DNA from: Thermincola carboxydiphila
GTDB lineage: Bacteria > Bacillota > Thermincolia > Thermincolales > UBA2595
DNA length: 64,000 bases
Assembly: GCA_016841045.1 (NCBI GenBank)
Contig: JAENZX010000009.1
Coordinates: 1 to 64,000, forward strand
Reading direction: 5' to 3'
Shown here: positions 24,982 through 34,218 of the stretch, piece after piece
Layout: every line of letters starts with the position of its first letter
Numbering within the stretch: the first letter of the stretch is position 1
Notes under the pieces: model-generated
What the model was told of the DNA's origin: nothing
Databases searched by the model: none
The model's input: the letters and a program-made list of their open reading frames with translations, nothing else
Position numbers and translations under genes: made by a program

Positions 24982-26157
24982 TTAATTGCTAAGTTTATTC
25001 CTTAGAAAGGCAAAGTACATAACCAGCGCTAACAGGGCAAAAATAGCTGAGCTTCCGTACATGTAAACGTAGCCCATTTTTTGTGCCAAAAAGCCGAGAA
25101 GAACTGCCCCCAGCCCTATGCCCAGATCCATCGCCACTGCAAACGTTGCATTGGCTGCGCCTCTGCGTTCAGGGGGCGCCAGTGATATAACCAGGGCTTG
25201 TAAAATTGGCTGAACGGTGCCAAAACCAATACCGTAAAGAACTCCGATAACAAGAAATACAGGCATGGAAGATGCCTTAACCAGCAGAAGCAGAGCTGCG
25301 GCAATCAGTAATATTCCGGGAACCAGGAATTTACGTGCACCATACCGGTCCGCCAGCTTTCCGATAATCGGGCGGCCAAATAACAAAACCAGGGCATAAA
25401 CCGTAAAAAATAGCCCTATATCTTTCACTCCCCGGTAATCGGCATACAGAGGTAAAAAGCTTATTATTCCACCGTACGTTAAGGTAATGAAGAATAAAAC
25501 CAGCGCCGGAGGGATAGCTGTTTTTTCCAGGATCACACCTTTTTCGTGGTTTTTGATTTTTTCCCCTTCTTTACGCGGTATTTCATAATTGATCAAAAAC
25601 GAACCGGCAAATCCAAGGGCAGCAAGAATTGCCGCTACTGTAATCAAAAGAGTGTAGCCGCTGTATTTGAGCAGGTATAACCCCAATGCCGGCCCAATAG
25701 ACATAGCGATGGTAGCAGCTATCCCGTAATACCCCATCCCTTCAGCCCTCCTGGCAGCCGGTATTACATCTGAAGCTATGGTTCCGCTGGCTGTGGTAGA
25801 GACACCCCAGCCAATACCCTGAACACCTCTCAAAGCTAGCAATGCAATAACAGAGAAGGCCAGGTTGTATGCCAGTACTGCCGCGAGAAAAATAGCAAAA
25901 CCTATGATGAGAATCACTTTTCTCCCCTTCCGGTCAAGGAGATTACCAGACCATGGACGCACCAAAACAGCAGAAAGCGTAAAAATGCCGACCATTGTTC
26001 CAGCTACAGTTTCGTTGCCTCCTAAAGTTTGAGCATATAATGGCAGGGTCGGCAGCAGCATGTACATTGATGTAAACATTAAAAAAGAGACACTCAAAAT
26101 TAAAAAGAATGTCCTGTTCCATATTCGTTCTTCTTCTATGGGTTTAGCTTTAAGCAT
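24982..26157 (-). CDS. Major facilitator superfamily transporter
   Basis: The 391-residue protein has twelve hydrophobic segments. The MFS loop motif is GNLLDRKGRKVILIIG between helices 2 and 3, and its repeat GKLADRYGARKF is in the second half. The family exports drugs or small metabolites by proton exchange; the substrate cannot be read. It is transcribed against imuB and dnaE2 and splits what is usually a continuous mutagenesis cassette, so it is likely a later arrival in this spot. Confidence 0.88.
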   Translation of the reverse strand: MLKAKPIEEERIWNRTFFLILSVSFLMFTSMYMLLPTLPLYAQTLGGNETVAGTMVGIFTLSAVLVRPWSGNLLDRKGRKVILIIGFAIFLAAVLAYNLAFSVIALLALRGVQGIGWGVSTTASGTIASDVIPAARRAEGMGYYGIAATIAMSIGPALGLYLLKYSGYTLLITVAAILAALGFAGSFLINYEIPRKEGEKIKNHEKGVILEKTAIPPALVLFFITLTYGGIISFLPLYADYRGVKDIGLFFTVYALVLLFGRPIIGKLADRYGARKFLVPGILLIAAALLLLVKASSMPVFLVIGVLYGIGFGTVQPILQALVISLAPPERRGAANATFAVAMDLGIGLGAVLLGFLAQKMGYVYMYGSSAIFALLALVMYFAFLRNKLSN

Positions 26158-26265
26158 TTGGAATCCCCCTTAAGAAGCTAATACCGGAATCCATTCACGG
26201 TAAATTTGAGTAGGTATAAATTTTAGATAAAATTTTATTCTAAAATTTTATGATTACTCGGGACA

Positions 26266-26322
26266 AAAAATGTTGCATTGTAACCAAGCATACTAAAAAA
26301 ATGCTGCACTTGCAACATTTTT
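26266..26322. repeat. Nested inverted repeat upstream of dnaE2
   Basis: AAAAATGTTGCA (26266-26277) recurs as its exact complement TGCAACATTTTT (26311-26322). Inside lies AGCAT (26287-26291) with ATGCT (26301-26305). Transcribed, this would give a long hairpin ending in T residues about 35 bp before the dnaE2 start. No LexA box was seen here. Confidence 0.5.
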
Positions 26323-26355
26323 ATGCTGCAAGATATGATAGGATGTGTCATTTAA

Positions 26356-29300
26356 ATGGCAGTAATAATTAAACATGGTAAAGCTGCACAATTCGTCCAC
26401 CTTCATACCCACTCTCCCTTCTCCTTCCTCGACGGAGCAGGGTCCATTGAAGATATGATTGCAAAGGCAGTCTCAGAAGGCATGCCTGCCCTTGCCCTTA
26501 CAGACCATAACAATCTCTGTGCAGCTGTTCATTTTCATAAACTGGCAGTGCAGGCAGGAATCAAACCCATAACAGGTGTCGAACTAACTATGGAGGACGG
26601 CAGTCACCTGGTGCTTCTTGCTAAAAACGGAGAAGGATACTCGAATCTCTGCCGTATCCTGACCAGAGCCCATTTGGATAATCCCCGGCTTAACCCCCGT
26701 ACCAGATGGGGGTTGCTTGAAACTTATAACCAAGGGCTTATAGCCTTGTCCGGCTGCCGCAAAGGCAGGATTCCAGCCCTTATTTTAGCCGGGAGGTACC
26801 AGCAGGCAGAAGAAATAGCCCTTAAAATTAAAGCTATCTTCGGAAAGGATAATTTTTTTATTGAACTGCAAAGTGACTTTTTACCGGGAAACCGCTCCCT
26901 CAACCGTTCCCTTGCCCAACTGGCTTCTCATCTCGGGCTGAAAACTGTTGCTACCAACAATGTTCATTTTGCTGACAAGGAACAGTTTAAGGTACATGAC
27001 CTGTTGACATGTGTACGGACACTGACTAGGCTGCAGGATGTTCATCGCGAGCGACGCCTGAATGGAGAAAACTACCTGAAGTCAACCTCTGAGATAAGCG
27101 AAATCTTCTCTGAGTATCCAAGAGCCGTGGCAAATACGGTGAAAATTGCTGAAATGTGTGAACCTGCCCTTAAACTTGGTGAACGCTTATTCCCTTCTTT
27201 TACAGACCTGCCGCCGGGTGAAACTGCCGCAGGTTACCTGAGAAAGCTGGCATTTGACGGTGCCTTACGGAGATACCACCGTTTAACACATAGAATAACC
27301 CAACGTCTGGAATACGAGCTTGATATTATCTGCAAACTGGGTTTTGAAGATTATTTCTTACTGGTCTGGGATGTGGCCAGCTTCGCCAGGAAGCATAAAA
27401 TCCGTTATGCTGGCAGAGGGTCTGCTGCAGATTCAGCAGTGGCATACTGCCTAAATATCACTGAGGTTGATTCCATAGGACGCGGGCTTCTTTTTGAAAG
27501 GTTTATGAGCCTGGAAAGGGCCCAGACTCCAGACATTGACATAGATTTTGACTCCCGGTACCGCGATACAGTTTCTGATTATATCTATAAAAAATACGGT
27601 GCCGACCGGGTGGCCACAGTATGTACCTATAATACCTTCCGGGCACGTTCTGCCTTCCGTGACCTGGCAAAAGCCATGGACTTTCCCCCTGATGATATAG
27701 ACCGGATAGCCAAAAAGCTTCCTTATATCCATGCTGACCAGATTGAACTGGCATTAGAAAGGTTTCCTGAAATGAAAGAAAGCGGCATCGACTCACCCCG
27801 TTTCCGAGAGCTTCTCAGGTTCTGCGCCGCAGTTTCCGGATTTCCCCGGTTCATAAGCACCCATGTCGGAGGAATTATCATAAGCCGGTATCCTTTATCT
27901 GATATTACACCTCTACAGGAAGCAGGTAAAGGAATTATAGTAACCCAGTATGATAAAGAGTTTGTGGAAGACCTGGGTTTTGTTAAACTTGATCTCCTTT
28001 CCCTGAGAACCATGGGCGCTATAGAAGATGCATCTATAACAATAAGAGAAACCGACAAGAATTTTGATTATGATGCCATTCCCCTGGATGATAAAAGCAC
28101 CTTTAAAATGTTGAACAAAGGGGAAACTATCGGGGTATTCCAACTGGAAAGCCCTGCCCAGCGTTCTCTGCAAAGCCGCCTGAATGCTTCAGGTATGGAA
28201 GATATTGTCGCCAGTGTGGCTCTTATCAGGCCCGGACCCATAAAAGGAAATATGGTCGAACCCTTTATCTCCCGTCGGCACGGTACTGAGCCTGTTACTT
28301 ACCTGCATCCGAAGCTGGAGCCTATCCTTAAAAAAACGTACGGTGTAGTACTATTTCAGGAACAGGTAATAGAAATAGCCACAGCTATTGCAGGGTTTAC
28401 TCCCGGAGAAGCCGACCGGCTGCGCCGGGTTATGACTCATGCCCGCTCCCATCGTGAAATGGAGGCCATAGGGGCAGATTTTATAAGAAAAGCAGCTGCC
28501 AATGGGGTAGCTAAAGAAATAGCAGAAACCATTTTTTCATATATCACGGGCTACGCCAGCTATGGTTTTTGCGAGGCCCATGCAGCGGCTTTTGCCACAA
28601 CAGCTTACAAGACCGCATATATGATTCAACATTACCCTGCCCATTTTTTCGCTGCTATAATGAGTAACCAGCCCATGGGCTTCTATAATACCAATACTTT
28701 GTGTGTAGAAGCGAGACGGAGAGGGGTTACCCTTCTCCCCCCAGACATAAACCTTAGCGGCAGCAGCTTCACCGTCGATGGCAGCAGTATACGCATTTCC
28801 CTCAGGCAGGTGAAAGGACTGAAGGAAAATGCCCTTGTCTCAATCCTCCGGGCCAGGCAAAAAGGTGATTTCATTTCCTTTGATGACTTCAGAAGGCGTG
28901 TTTTAATTGACCGGGATATTCTTGAAAACATGATTCTCTGCGGCGTCTTTGACAGCCTGCACGCAAACCGTAAACAGCTCCTATGGTCTCTTACAGATGC
29001 TGAAACGGAAAACATCATAACTTCGCCGTTAATTGAAAATACAGTTACCCTACCCCCTGTCCCTGATTTTACTCGCCGGGAAAAGTTTAATTATGAATAT
29101 GAAATACTGGGTATTGATATTAATTATCACTTTATGACCTTACTACGCAGCAAGCTGCAGGAACATGGTTTTATCACCAGCGCCCAACTGCTTGAGCAAA
29201 AGGAAGGAAGTCTAATAAAAATAGCTGGAATCCCTATTCGCCCTCACCGTCCTCCCACAAGAACCGGTAAAATTACCGCATTTTTTTCACTGGAAGATGA

Positions 29301-29469
29301 ATTTGGCCTCATTGATGTAACCGTATTTGATAAAACATACCAGCAATACGGTGCACTACTTTTCACCAAACCTGTCCCTCCCCTTCAGGTAAGAGGTGTC
29401 CTGCAGCGCCGGGGAAACGGAGTTTCCATAATCGCCCGGAAAATCGGAAGGCTCAACTGGAATCCTTAA
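26356..29469 (+). CDS. dnaE2: DnaE2/ImuC-type error-prone DNA polymerase III alpha subunit
   Basis: The 1037-residue protein starts with a PHP domain (FVHLHTHSPFSFLDGAGSIE and ALTDHNNLCAAVHFH) and carries the C-family polymerase core with catalytic aspartates in TPDIDIDFDSRYRD. Further markers are HVGGIIIS, the fingers region EADRLRRVMTH and a C-terminal OB fold (GKITAFFSLEDEFGLIDVTVFD). It is shorter than replicative DnaE (about 1150), as DnaE2 proteins are. It would carry out translesion synthesis with ImuB. The ribosome site is weak (AGGATG). The MFS gene separates it from imuB, and a hairpin lies in its leader. A replicative DnaE3 role is less likely given the neighbours. Confidence 0.85.
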   Translation: MAVIIKHGKAAQFVHLHTHSPFSFLDGAGSIEDMIAKAVSEGMPALALTDHNNLCAAVHFHKLAVQAGIKPITGVELTMEDGSHLVLLAKNGEGYSNLCRILTRAHLDNPRLNPRTRWGLLETYNQGLIALSGCRKGRIPALILAGRYQQAEEIALKIKAIFGKDNFFIELQSDFLPGNRSLNRSLAQLASHLGLKTVATNNVHFADKEQFKVHDLLTCVRTLTRLQDVHRERRLNGENYLKSTSEISEIFSEYPRAVANTVKIAEMCEPALKLGERLFPSFTDLPPGETAAGYLRKLAFDGALRRYHRLTHRITQRLEYELDIICKLGFEDYFLLVWDVASFARKHKIRYAGRGSAADSAVAYCLNITEVDSIGRGLLFERFMSLERAQTPDIDIDFDSRYRDTVSDYIYKKYGADRVATVCTYNTFRARSAFRDLAKAMDFPPDDIDRIAKKLPYIHADQIELALERFPEMKESGIDSPRFRELLRFCAAVSGFPRFISTHVGGIIISRYPLSDITPLQEAGKGIIVTQYDKEFVEDLGFVKLDLLSLRTMGAIEDASITIRETDKNFDYDAIPLDDKSTFKMLNKGETIGVFQLESPAQRSLQSRLNASGMEDIVASVALIRPGPIKGNMVEPFISRRHGTEPVTYLHPKLEPILKKTYGVVLFQEQVIEIATAIAGFTPGEADRLRRVMTHARSHREMEAIGADFIRKAAANGVAKEIAETIFSYITGYASYGFCEAHAAAFATTAYKTAYMIQHYPAHFFAAIMSNQPMGFYNTNTLCVEARRRGVTLLPPDINLSGSSFTVDGSSIRISLRQVKGLKENALVSILRARQKGDFISFDDFRRRVLIDRDILENMILCGVFDSLHANRKQLLWSLTDAETENIITSPLIENTVTLPPVPDFTRREKFNYEYEILGIDINYHFMTLLRSKLQEHGFITSAQLLEQKEGSLIKIAGIPIRPHRPPTRTGKITAFFSLEDEFGLIDVTVFDKTYQQYGALLFTKPVPPLQVRGVLQRRGNGVSIIARKIGRLNWNP

Positions 29470-29596
29470 AATTCCCAAAAACTATACACAAAAAAACAAC
29501 CGAGGTCCATAATTAATAACTTATGTCCCCCGGTCTGCATAAACTACATTAAAGATATAAATGAAAAAATTATGTCTGTAAAGGAGTGTGTTTGAT

Positions 29597-30649
29597 ATGC
29601 CAATTAACTGTCCTGATGGAACTGTATATGTAATAAAAAGCGGCGACACCTTCTACTCACTTGCTCAAAGATACAATACAACAGTTGAAGCTATAATGAC
29701 AGCAAATCCAGGAGTCGATCCCGATAATCTGCAGATAGGTCAGGAAATCTGCATACCTGTAGCGCCGCCACCTACCACATGCCCTGAGGGATCATTCAGC
29801 TACACCATTAAAGCAGGTGATACCCTGTATTCACTGGCCAGAACGTACAATACTACTGTAGATGCCATTCTTCAGTTAAATCCTGGTCTTGACCCGAACA
29901 ACTTACAGGTTGGGCGGATAATCTGCATACCTTCCGTGACACCGCCGCCAACTACATGCCCTGCGGGATCCTTCAGCTACACCATTAAAGCGGGTGATAC
30001 CCTGTATTCACTGGCTATAAGGTACAATACTACTGTAGATGCTATACTTCAGTTAAATCCAGGCATCAATCCCAATGCCCTGCAAATTGGCCAGCAAATC
30101 TGCATACCTTCAGTAACGCCACCACCTTCAACTTGCCCTGCAGGATCATTCAGCTATACTATTAAAGCCGGTGATACCCTGTACTCGCTGGCCAGAACGT
30201 ACAATACAACTACAAGCGCCATTATTCAATTAAACCCTGGCATTGACCCAAATAACTTACAAATTGGCCAAAAAATATGTATCCCCAGAGTAGAGCCTAT
30301 ACCTGTTCCCCGTCCCCGTGTAGTCGTCCTTAACCCCACAGACCTGGCCCCTAACGCAAAGGCATCCGCTTTTGTAGAGACCGAACTGGGTTCTGTTTTC
30401 GCAATTGTAACCAATGTCCCTGACCCAACCGTTTTCCCTGGTGGCCTTGAGGTCTACAAACTTTGGGTTAAAGTACCCGGTGAGACCACATGGCATGTAA
30501 CCACCATGGATGAAGTTTATACTGACTACTGGTTAGGCCGCGTTGTTCCGGGAGTACCTTTAACGGGCTCAGATGTGGTAATCTCGGCAGAGAAAACAAC
30601 AAATGTAACCGCACCTGCAGGTGTCGGTGTAGCTACCGGAACGCTTTAG
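29597..30649 (+). CDS. Protein with four LysM domains and a unique C-terminal domain
   Basis: The ATG at 29597 follows AAGGAG by ten bases and gives 350 residues. Four LysM repeats (residues about 10-55, 65-115, 125-175 and 185-230) are joined by Pro-rich linkers such as PSVTPPPTTCP. Repeats 2-4 are nearly identical at the DNA level. Each repeat contains conserved Cys residues (TCPAGSFSY, QICIP), unusual for LysM and suggesting disulfide bonds. The last ~115 residues (RPRVVVLNPTDLAPNAKASA onward) form a beta-rich domain I do not recognise. No signal peptide is visible. Peptidoglycan or spore-cortex binding is likely. Confidence 0.85.
   Translation: MPINCPDGTVYVIKSGDTFYSLAQRYNTTVEAIMTANPGVDPDNLQIGQEICIPVAPPPTTCPEGSFSYTIKAGDTLYSLARTYNTTVDAILQLNPGLDPNNLQVGRIICIPSVTPPPTTCPAGSFSYTIKAGDTLYSLAIRYNTTVDAILQLNPGINPNALQIGQQICIPSVTPPPSTCPAGSFSYTIKAGDTLYSLARTYNTTTSAIIQLNPGIDPNNLQIGQKICIPRVEPIPVPRPRVVVLNPTDLAPNAKASAFVETELGSVFAIVTNVPDPTVFPGGLEVYKLWVKVPGETTWHVTTMDEVYTDYWLGRVVPGVPLTGSDVVISAEKTTNVTAPAGVGVATGTL
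29780..30300 (+). repeat. 177-bp tandem repeats encoding LysM domains
   Basis: The phrase TTCAGCTACACCATTAAAGC or a close variant begins at 29795, 29972 and 30149, exactly 177 bp (59 codons) apart. The near-identity points to recent duplication or gene conversion within the gene. Confidence 0.85.
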
Positions 30650-30671
30650 TACCCCCAACGGTTTAGTACAA

Positions 30672-30705
30672 ATTAAGTGCCCCAAAGGGCACTTTTTCTT
30701 TTTAT
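30672..30705 (+). terminator. Terminator after the four-LysM gene
   Basis: AAGTGCCC (30675-30682) and GGGCACTT (30687-30694) with loop CAAA are followed by a T-rich run. Confidence 0.85.
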
Positions 30706-30764
30706 AGAGGATTCATTTTATGTTTTGTCGAAGTTAAGGCAAAAAGTCTATGGAGTGAAAACTT

Positions 30765-31454
30765 TTGCATAATGAAGATAAAATAGAAGCACTGATGAGA
30801 GTAAAAACCGGTGAAGAGGCCTTCTCTGCCGAACGAATCTACTTTGTTAAAACTGACCGCATGTTTAACCCCAGGAAAATCATCCCTTATAAATATTTCC
30901 CCGGCAGTATTCCTGTCCTGGTCTCTGCCCCTCATGCCGTGCGTCATATACGCCACAAAAAAATTAAGCCTTCAGATGAATTTACGGGGTCAATGGCCTT
31001 CCTGCTCAACAAACTCATCGACTGTCATGCCATTGCTGTAACCAAGTTGTATGGCGGTGACCCTAACTTTGATGATAAGTGTATCTACAAAGAAGCATTG
31101 AAGAACCTTATAGCAGAGCAGAAGTTTAAGTTGGTACTTGATCTGCACGGTGCGTCAAGAGACCACCAGTTTGATGTTGACATTGGGACAATCAATGATA
31201 CCTCCCTATTTGGCAAAAACAGGTATAAGGACCTTTTAAAGAAGCACCTGAACAACTACGGTATTTTAGAAATATCAGATAACAAATTTTCCGTTTCCGG
31301 TAATAACACTATTACTAAATATGTTTCTTCACAGCTGGAGCTTCCGGCAATCCAACTAGAGATAAACAAAAAGTTCCGGGTTCCCCATCAGAATCCGAGG
31401 GATTACTGCCGCCTAATAGGCGCACTTGCGGATTTTATCCACGAATTTGCCTGA
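30765..31454 (+). CDS. N-formylglutamate amidohydrolase-like protein
   Basis: The 229-residue protein starts at a TTG with GGAG upstream. VLVSAPHAVRHIR (near residue 50) and LVLDLHGASRDHQFDVDIG (near residue 125) fit the N-formylglutamate amidohydrolase fold, whose His and Glu/Asp residues hold zinc. The family hydrolyses N-formyl-glutamate in histidine degradation, but many members stand outside that pathway, and no hut genes are present here. The actual substrate is open. Confidence 0.7.
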   Translation: MHNEDKIEALMRVKTGEEAFSAERIYFVKTDRMFNPRKIIPYKYFPGSIPVLVSAPHAVRHIRHKKIKPSDEFTGSMAFLLNKLIDCHAIAVTKLYGGDPNFDDKCIYKEALKNLIAEQKFKLVLDLHGASRDHQFDVDIGTINDTSLFGKNRYKDLLKKHLNNYGILEISDNKFSVSGNNTITKYVSSQLELPAIQLEINKKFRVPHQNPRDYCRLIGALADFIHEFA

Positions 31455-31458
31455 TCCT

Positions 31459-32049
31459 CTATAGGGCGCTAATAACCAGCCAAAAAACAGATATACATAG
31501 TGAAACCCCTGCAACAAATTGAGCCAGGCTGTGTTTTTTCATTTCAAGCCTCGCCCATCCGATGGGAATCAGCAGCAGATAAAGCCACCAGTACTCCCAG
31601 TCATATAGGTAGTTGGCAGTTGAAAATATCAGTGCATTTAAACCTCCATGAAAACTTATCTTCCATTTCAATGTAATCAGTATCAGGCCAAGGGTTGAAA
31701 TCCATACTGCCAGTGTAATAATGAAGAGTTCCTTATCCATAAAGAATGTAAGAACAACTGCGACAGTAAAAGATATCATGGATTTTAGGGTAAAAGTAAC
31801 CCTTTTGGCTCTCTCAGTTATATCAATATCAAATTTTCGTTCAATAAAAACCATATAAAAAAAATAAGCAAATGGGATAACAAAAACAAATAAAAGTAAA
31901 CCCGAATAATATATCATTTGCTTTTCCCGGGGAATATCCACATGCCGTAGAACAAGCCAAATAATCACAGGCAGGTAAAAAATCGGCTCCGAAATTCTTG
32001 AGATTATGCGTGCCAAAAGAAGGCTCGAACTCTTGTTGTCAGTTATCAT
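31459..32049 (-). CDS. PAP2-like integral membrane protein
   Basis: The ATG at 32049 has AGGAGAAG upstream and gives 196 residues with about six membrane segments. DITERAKRV, KWKISFHGGLNAL and GWARLEMKKHSLAQFVAG resemble the motifs of short PAP2-superfamily lipid phosphatases (K-S-H and R-H elements), including archaeal-type members. The catalytic set is not fully clear, so it could also be a non-enzymatic relative. It converges with the amidohydrolase-like gene, four bases between stops. Confidence 0.55.
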   Translation of the reverse strand: MITDNKSSSLLLARIISRISEPIFYLPVIIWLVLRHVDIPREKQMIYYSGLLLFVFVIPFAYFFYMVFIERKFDIDITERAKRVTFTLKSMISFTVAVVLTFFMDKELFIITLAVWISTLGLILITLKWKISFHGGLNALIFSTANYLYDWEYWWLYLLLIPIGWARLEMKKHSLAQFVAGVSLCISVFWLVISAL

Positions 32050-32172
32050 TGCAAACTTCTCCTGACCGCCCAAGTTATTAGACTCTTGGGTCTTGTTTTT
32101 ACATTAACATCCATAATAAATTCCTCATAAAATTCTTCAACTAATAAAAGAATAGTTATGGAGGTGTTTTCA

Positions 32173-32382
32173 ATGTTCTTTGTAGGATTTAACTTCTTCA
32201 GAGGTCTACTGGGCTTACTCATGCTTCCCCTTGCAATCTGGGCCGCCTGGTGGACTTATAAAGATGTCGACAGCAGAGGGCTCAGATTCCCCTGGTTATG
32301 GGCCGGTATTTCTTTTTCTATCTTTCCCCTTGGATTCTTCGTTTATATTATTTATCGTATATTTGCCAAAAACAAGGTTTGA
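32173..32382 (+). CDS. Small two-helix membrane protein (69 aa)
   Basis: The ATG at 32173 follows GGAGG by eight bases. The 69-residue product has two membrane segments (GLLGLLMLPLAIWAAWW and WLWAGISFSIFPLGFFVYII), joined by a short loop, TYKDVDSRGLRFP, resembling small PLDc_N-like or phage-shock-type two-helix proteins. No family can be assigned firmly. A strong terminator follows. Confidence 0.65.
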   Translation: MFFVGFNFFRGLLGLLMLPLAIWAAWWTYKDVDSRGLRFPWLWAGISFSIFPLGFFVYIIYRIFAKNKV

Positions 32383-32383
32383 A

Positions 32384-32418
32384 ACAAAAAGGGTAGGCTA
32401 TGCCAACCCTTTTTGTTT
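32384..32418. terminator. Bidirectional terminator between the small membrane protein and ubiD
   Basis: AAAAAGGGTAGGC (32386-32398) and GCCAACCCTTTTT (32402-32414) pair with one A-A mismatch. A and T tracts on both sides allow use by both converging genes. Confidence 0.88.
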
Positions 32419-34176
32419 TTACTTGAAAAGTTCATTCCAGCGCTGTGAGACCTTTGCCGCAACAGCATCATCAGGAATAAGTTCGGCCGGGTACTGCGGT
32501 TTCATTCGTGCATCAATAACAACCGGCCCTTTGTACTCGATTTTGTTATTTCTTACTTCATAATCAGCGTATATGTCCCATGCCGGGGCAAAACGTGTAA
32601 ATACTGTCCAGAGAAAAGATGTTTGATCTGTCAAGCTGTCGGCATCATCTGTCAATATGACAAAAGGCCAGTCTGCAAACTGAGCTTGAGCATTTCTGAC
32701 CAGCTTTGGAGCAAGATCAGGGTCTGCTTCGAAACCTTCCCCTGATACAACTAGACATCCTCTGCAATAAGGCTTTATTTTGCTAATACCTGAAACAGGC
32801 CCTTTATTATATTCTCCGGGCAACTTTCGAACAGGGTCTCCAAGCCCCATAACAATAGCCTTACTACCCTGATTCAGTTTCCGGCCTGTATAGTCGAGAG
32901 TATCCATTGACGTATCATTTACAATAATTAAATCTCGTGCCGGCTTAAAACGCTCCAAAATAGTTTCAAAAAGAAGCGGGAAATTCTTCAAATCAAGTGG
33001 AACATCAGTAACCAACAGGAATTTTGTCAAAGACAACTGTCCTTCACCTAGAATTCTGAAGGAGTGGCCAAGAGCTTCACGGAAATAGCTTTCTCTCACA
33101 ACAGCAGCAGCCAGAGAATGGAACCCGGCTTCGCCATAAGTCCAAATTGACTTAACTCCTGGCATTATCACCGGAAACATTGGTGCCAACAGGTCCTGCA
33201 TCCATTCTCCGATATAGTAATCCTCCTGTCGCGGTTTACCTACCACCGTTGCCGGATAAATAGCGTCTTTACGGTGATAGACTGCCTTAACATTAAAAAC
33301 AGGAAACTCATGGGCCAGAGAATAATACCCATAATGATCACCAAAGGGTCCTTCCAGTTTTCTTTCACGCGGTGGCACCTCTCCACACACTGCGAATTCA
33401 GCTTCTGCTATCAACCTGTGCGGTGAACCTTCCGCCTCCACCATATTCAGCTTTTCACCCATTAAAAAAGAAGTGTATAACAGTTCCGGAACCATTTCCG
33501 GAAGTGCAGTTATTGCTGCTATGACAAGAGCTGGGGGGCCTCCCATAAAAAGTGTTACAGGCAGAGCCCTGCCTAGTTTTTCAGCTTCATAATAATGAAA
33601 ACCGCCACCTTTATGTATTTGCCAATGCATTCCCGTCTGATTCTCTGAAAATATCTGAATCCTGTACATACCCAGGTTGTGTTCTTTAGTAACAGGGTGT
33701 TCCGTGTAAACCAGCGGAAGTGTAACAAATGGGCCTCCATCTTCCTGCCAGCTTGTAATAACTGGGAGTTCCTTAAGGTTGACCACTGGCTGTCGACATT
33801 CCATCACGGGGGCCTTTTCTCTCCCGACGGTTCTAAGACCGCTTCTGGCTACACCTAAGAGCCAGTCCCGCTCCTCCCACAAATTTTTAACTTTTGGAGG
33901 AAGAAGCCTGTCCAGGGCATGAACGGCCTTTTGCAAAATCTGTTCCGGTTTCGGTCCGATAGCCATCTCCACCCGGCGTGGTGTTCCAAAAAGGTTTGTA
34001 ACAACAGGAAATTTACTCCCCTTGACATTTGAGAATAAAAGCGCCGGCCCTTCCTCTTCAATAACCCGGCGGTGAATCTCCGCGATCTCTAGGTAAGGGT
34101 CTACCTGAGCTTTTATTTCAACTATTTCTTTTTCCTTCTGCAGCAGTTTAATAAAACTTCTTAAGTTGTTATGCAT
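32419..34176 (-). CDS. UbiD-family decarboxylase
   Basis: The 585-residue protein covers the whole UbiD fold. It has the prFMN/metal region GMYRIQIF and MHWQIHKGGGFHYYEAE, and the catalytic glutamate region CGEVPPRERKLEGPFGDHYGYY. These enzymes reversibly decarboxylate aromatic or alpha,beta-unsaturated acids using prenylated FMN, which UbiX makes. No UbiX gene is in the window. In anaerobes such proteins act on hydroxybenzoates, phenylphosphate or similar compounds. The gene is followed by a terminator. The upstream beta-carbonic anhydrase on the same strand could balance CO2 and bicarbonate for it (inference). Confidence 0.88.
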   Translation of the reverse strand: MHNNLRSFIKLLQKEKEIVEIKAQVDPYLEIAEIHRRVIEEEGPALLFSNVKGSKFPVVTNLFGTPRRVEMAIGPKPEQILQKAVHALDRLLPPKVKNLWEERDWLLGVARSGLRTVGREKAPVMECRQPVVNLKELPVITSWQEDGGPFVTLPLVYTEHPVTKEHNLGMYRIQIFSENQTGMHWQIHKGGGFHYYEAEKLGRALPVTLFMGGPPALVIAAITALPEMVPELLYTSFLMGEKLNMVEAEGSPHRLIAEAEFAVCGEVPPRERKLEGPFGDHYGYYSLAHEFPVFNVKAVYHRKDAIYPATVVGKPRQEDYYIGEWMQDLLAPMFPVIMPGVKSIWTYGEAGFHSLAAAVVRESYFREALGHSFRILGEGQLSLTKFLLVTDVPLDLKNFPLLFETILERFKPARDLIIVNDTSMDTLDYTGRKLNQGSKAIVMGLGDPVRKLPGEYNKGPVSGISKIKPYCRGCLVVSGEGFEADPDLAPKLVRNAQAQFADWPFVILTDDADSLTDQTSFLWTVFTRFAPAWDIYADYEVRNNKIEYKGPVVIDARMKPQYPAELIPDDAVAAKVSQRWNELFK

Positions 34177-34218
34177 CTCGAATCTCCCACTATGTTATCT
34201 TATTATTCTCCAAAATTG

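Noticed and set aside
26158-26355. LexA box upstream of dnaE2
   Set aside because: No GAAC-N4-GTTC was found; only the nested inverted repeat and an AT-rich imperfect palindrome.
30226-30496. Minus-strand frames antisense to the LysM protein
   Set aside because: Shadows of a strongly supported repeat-containing gene.
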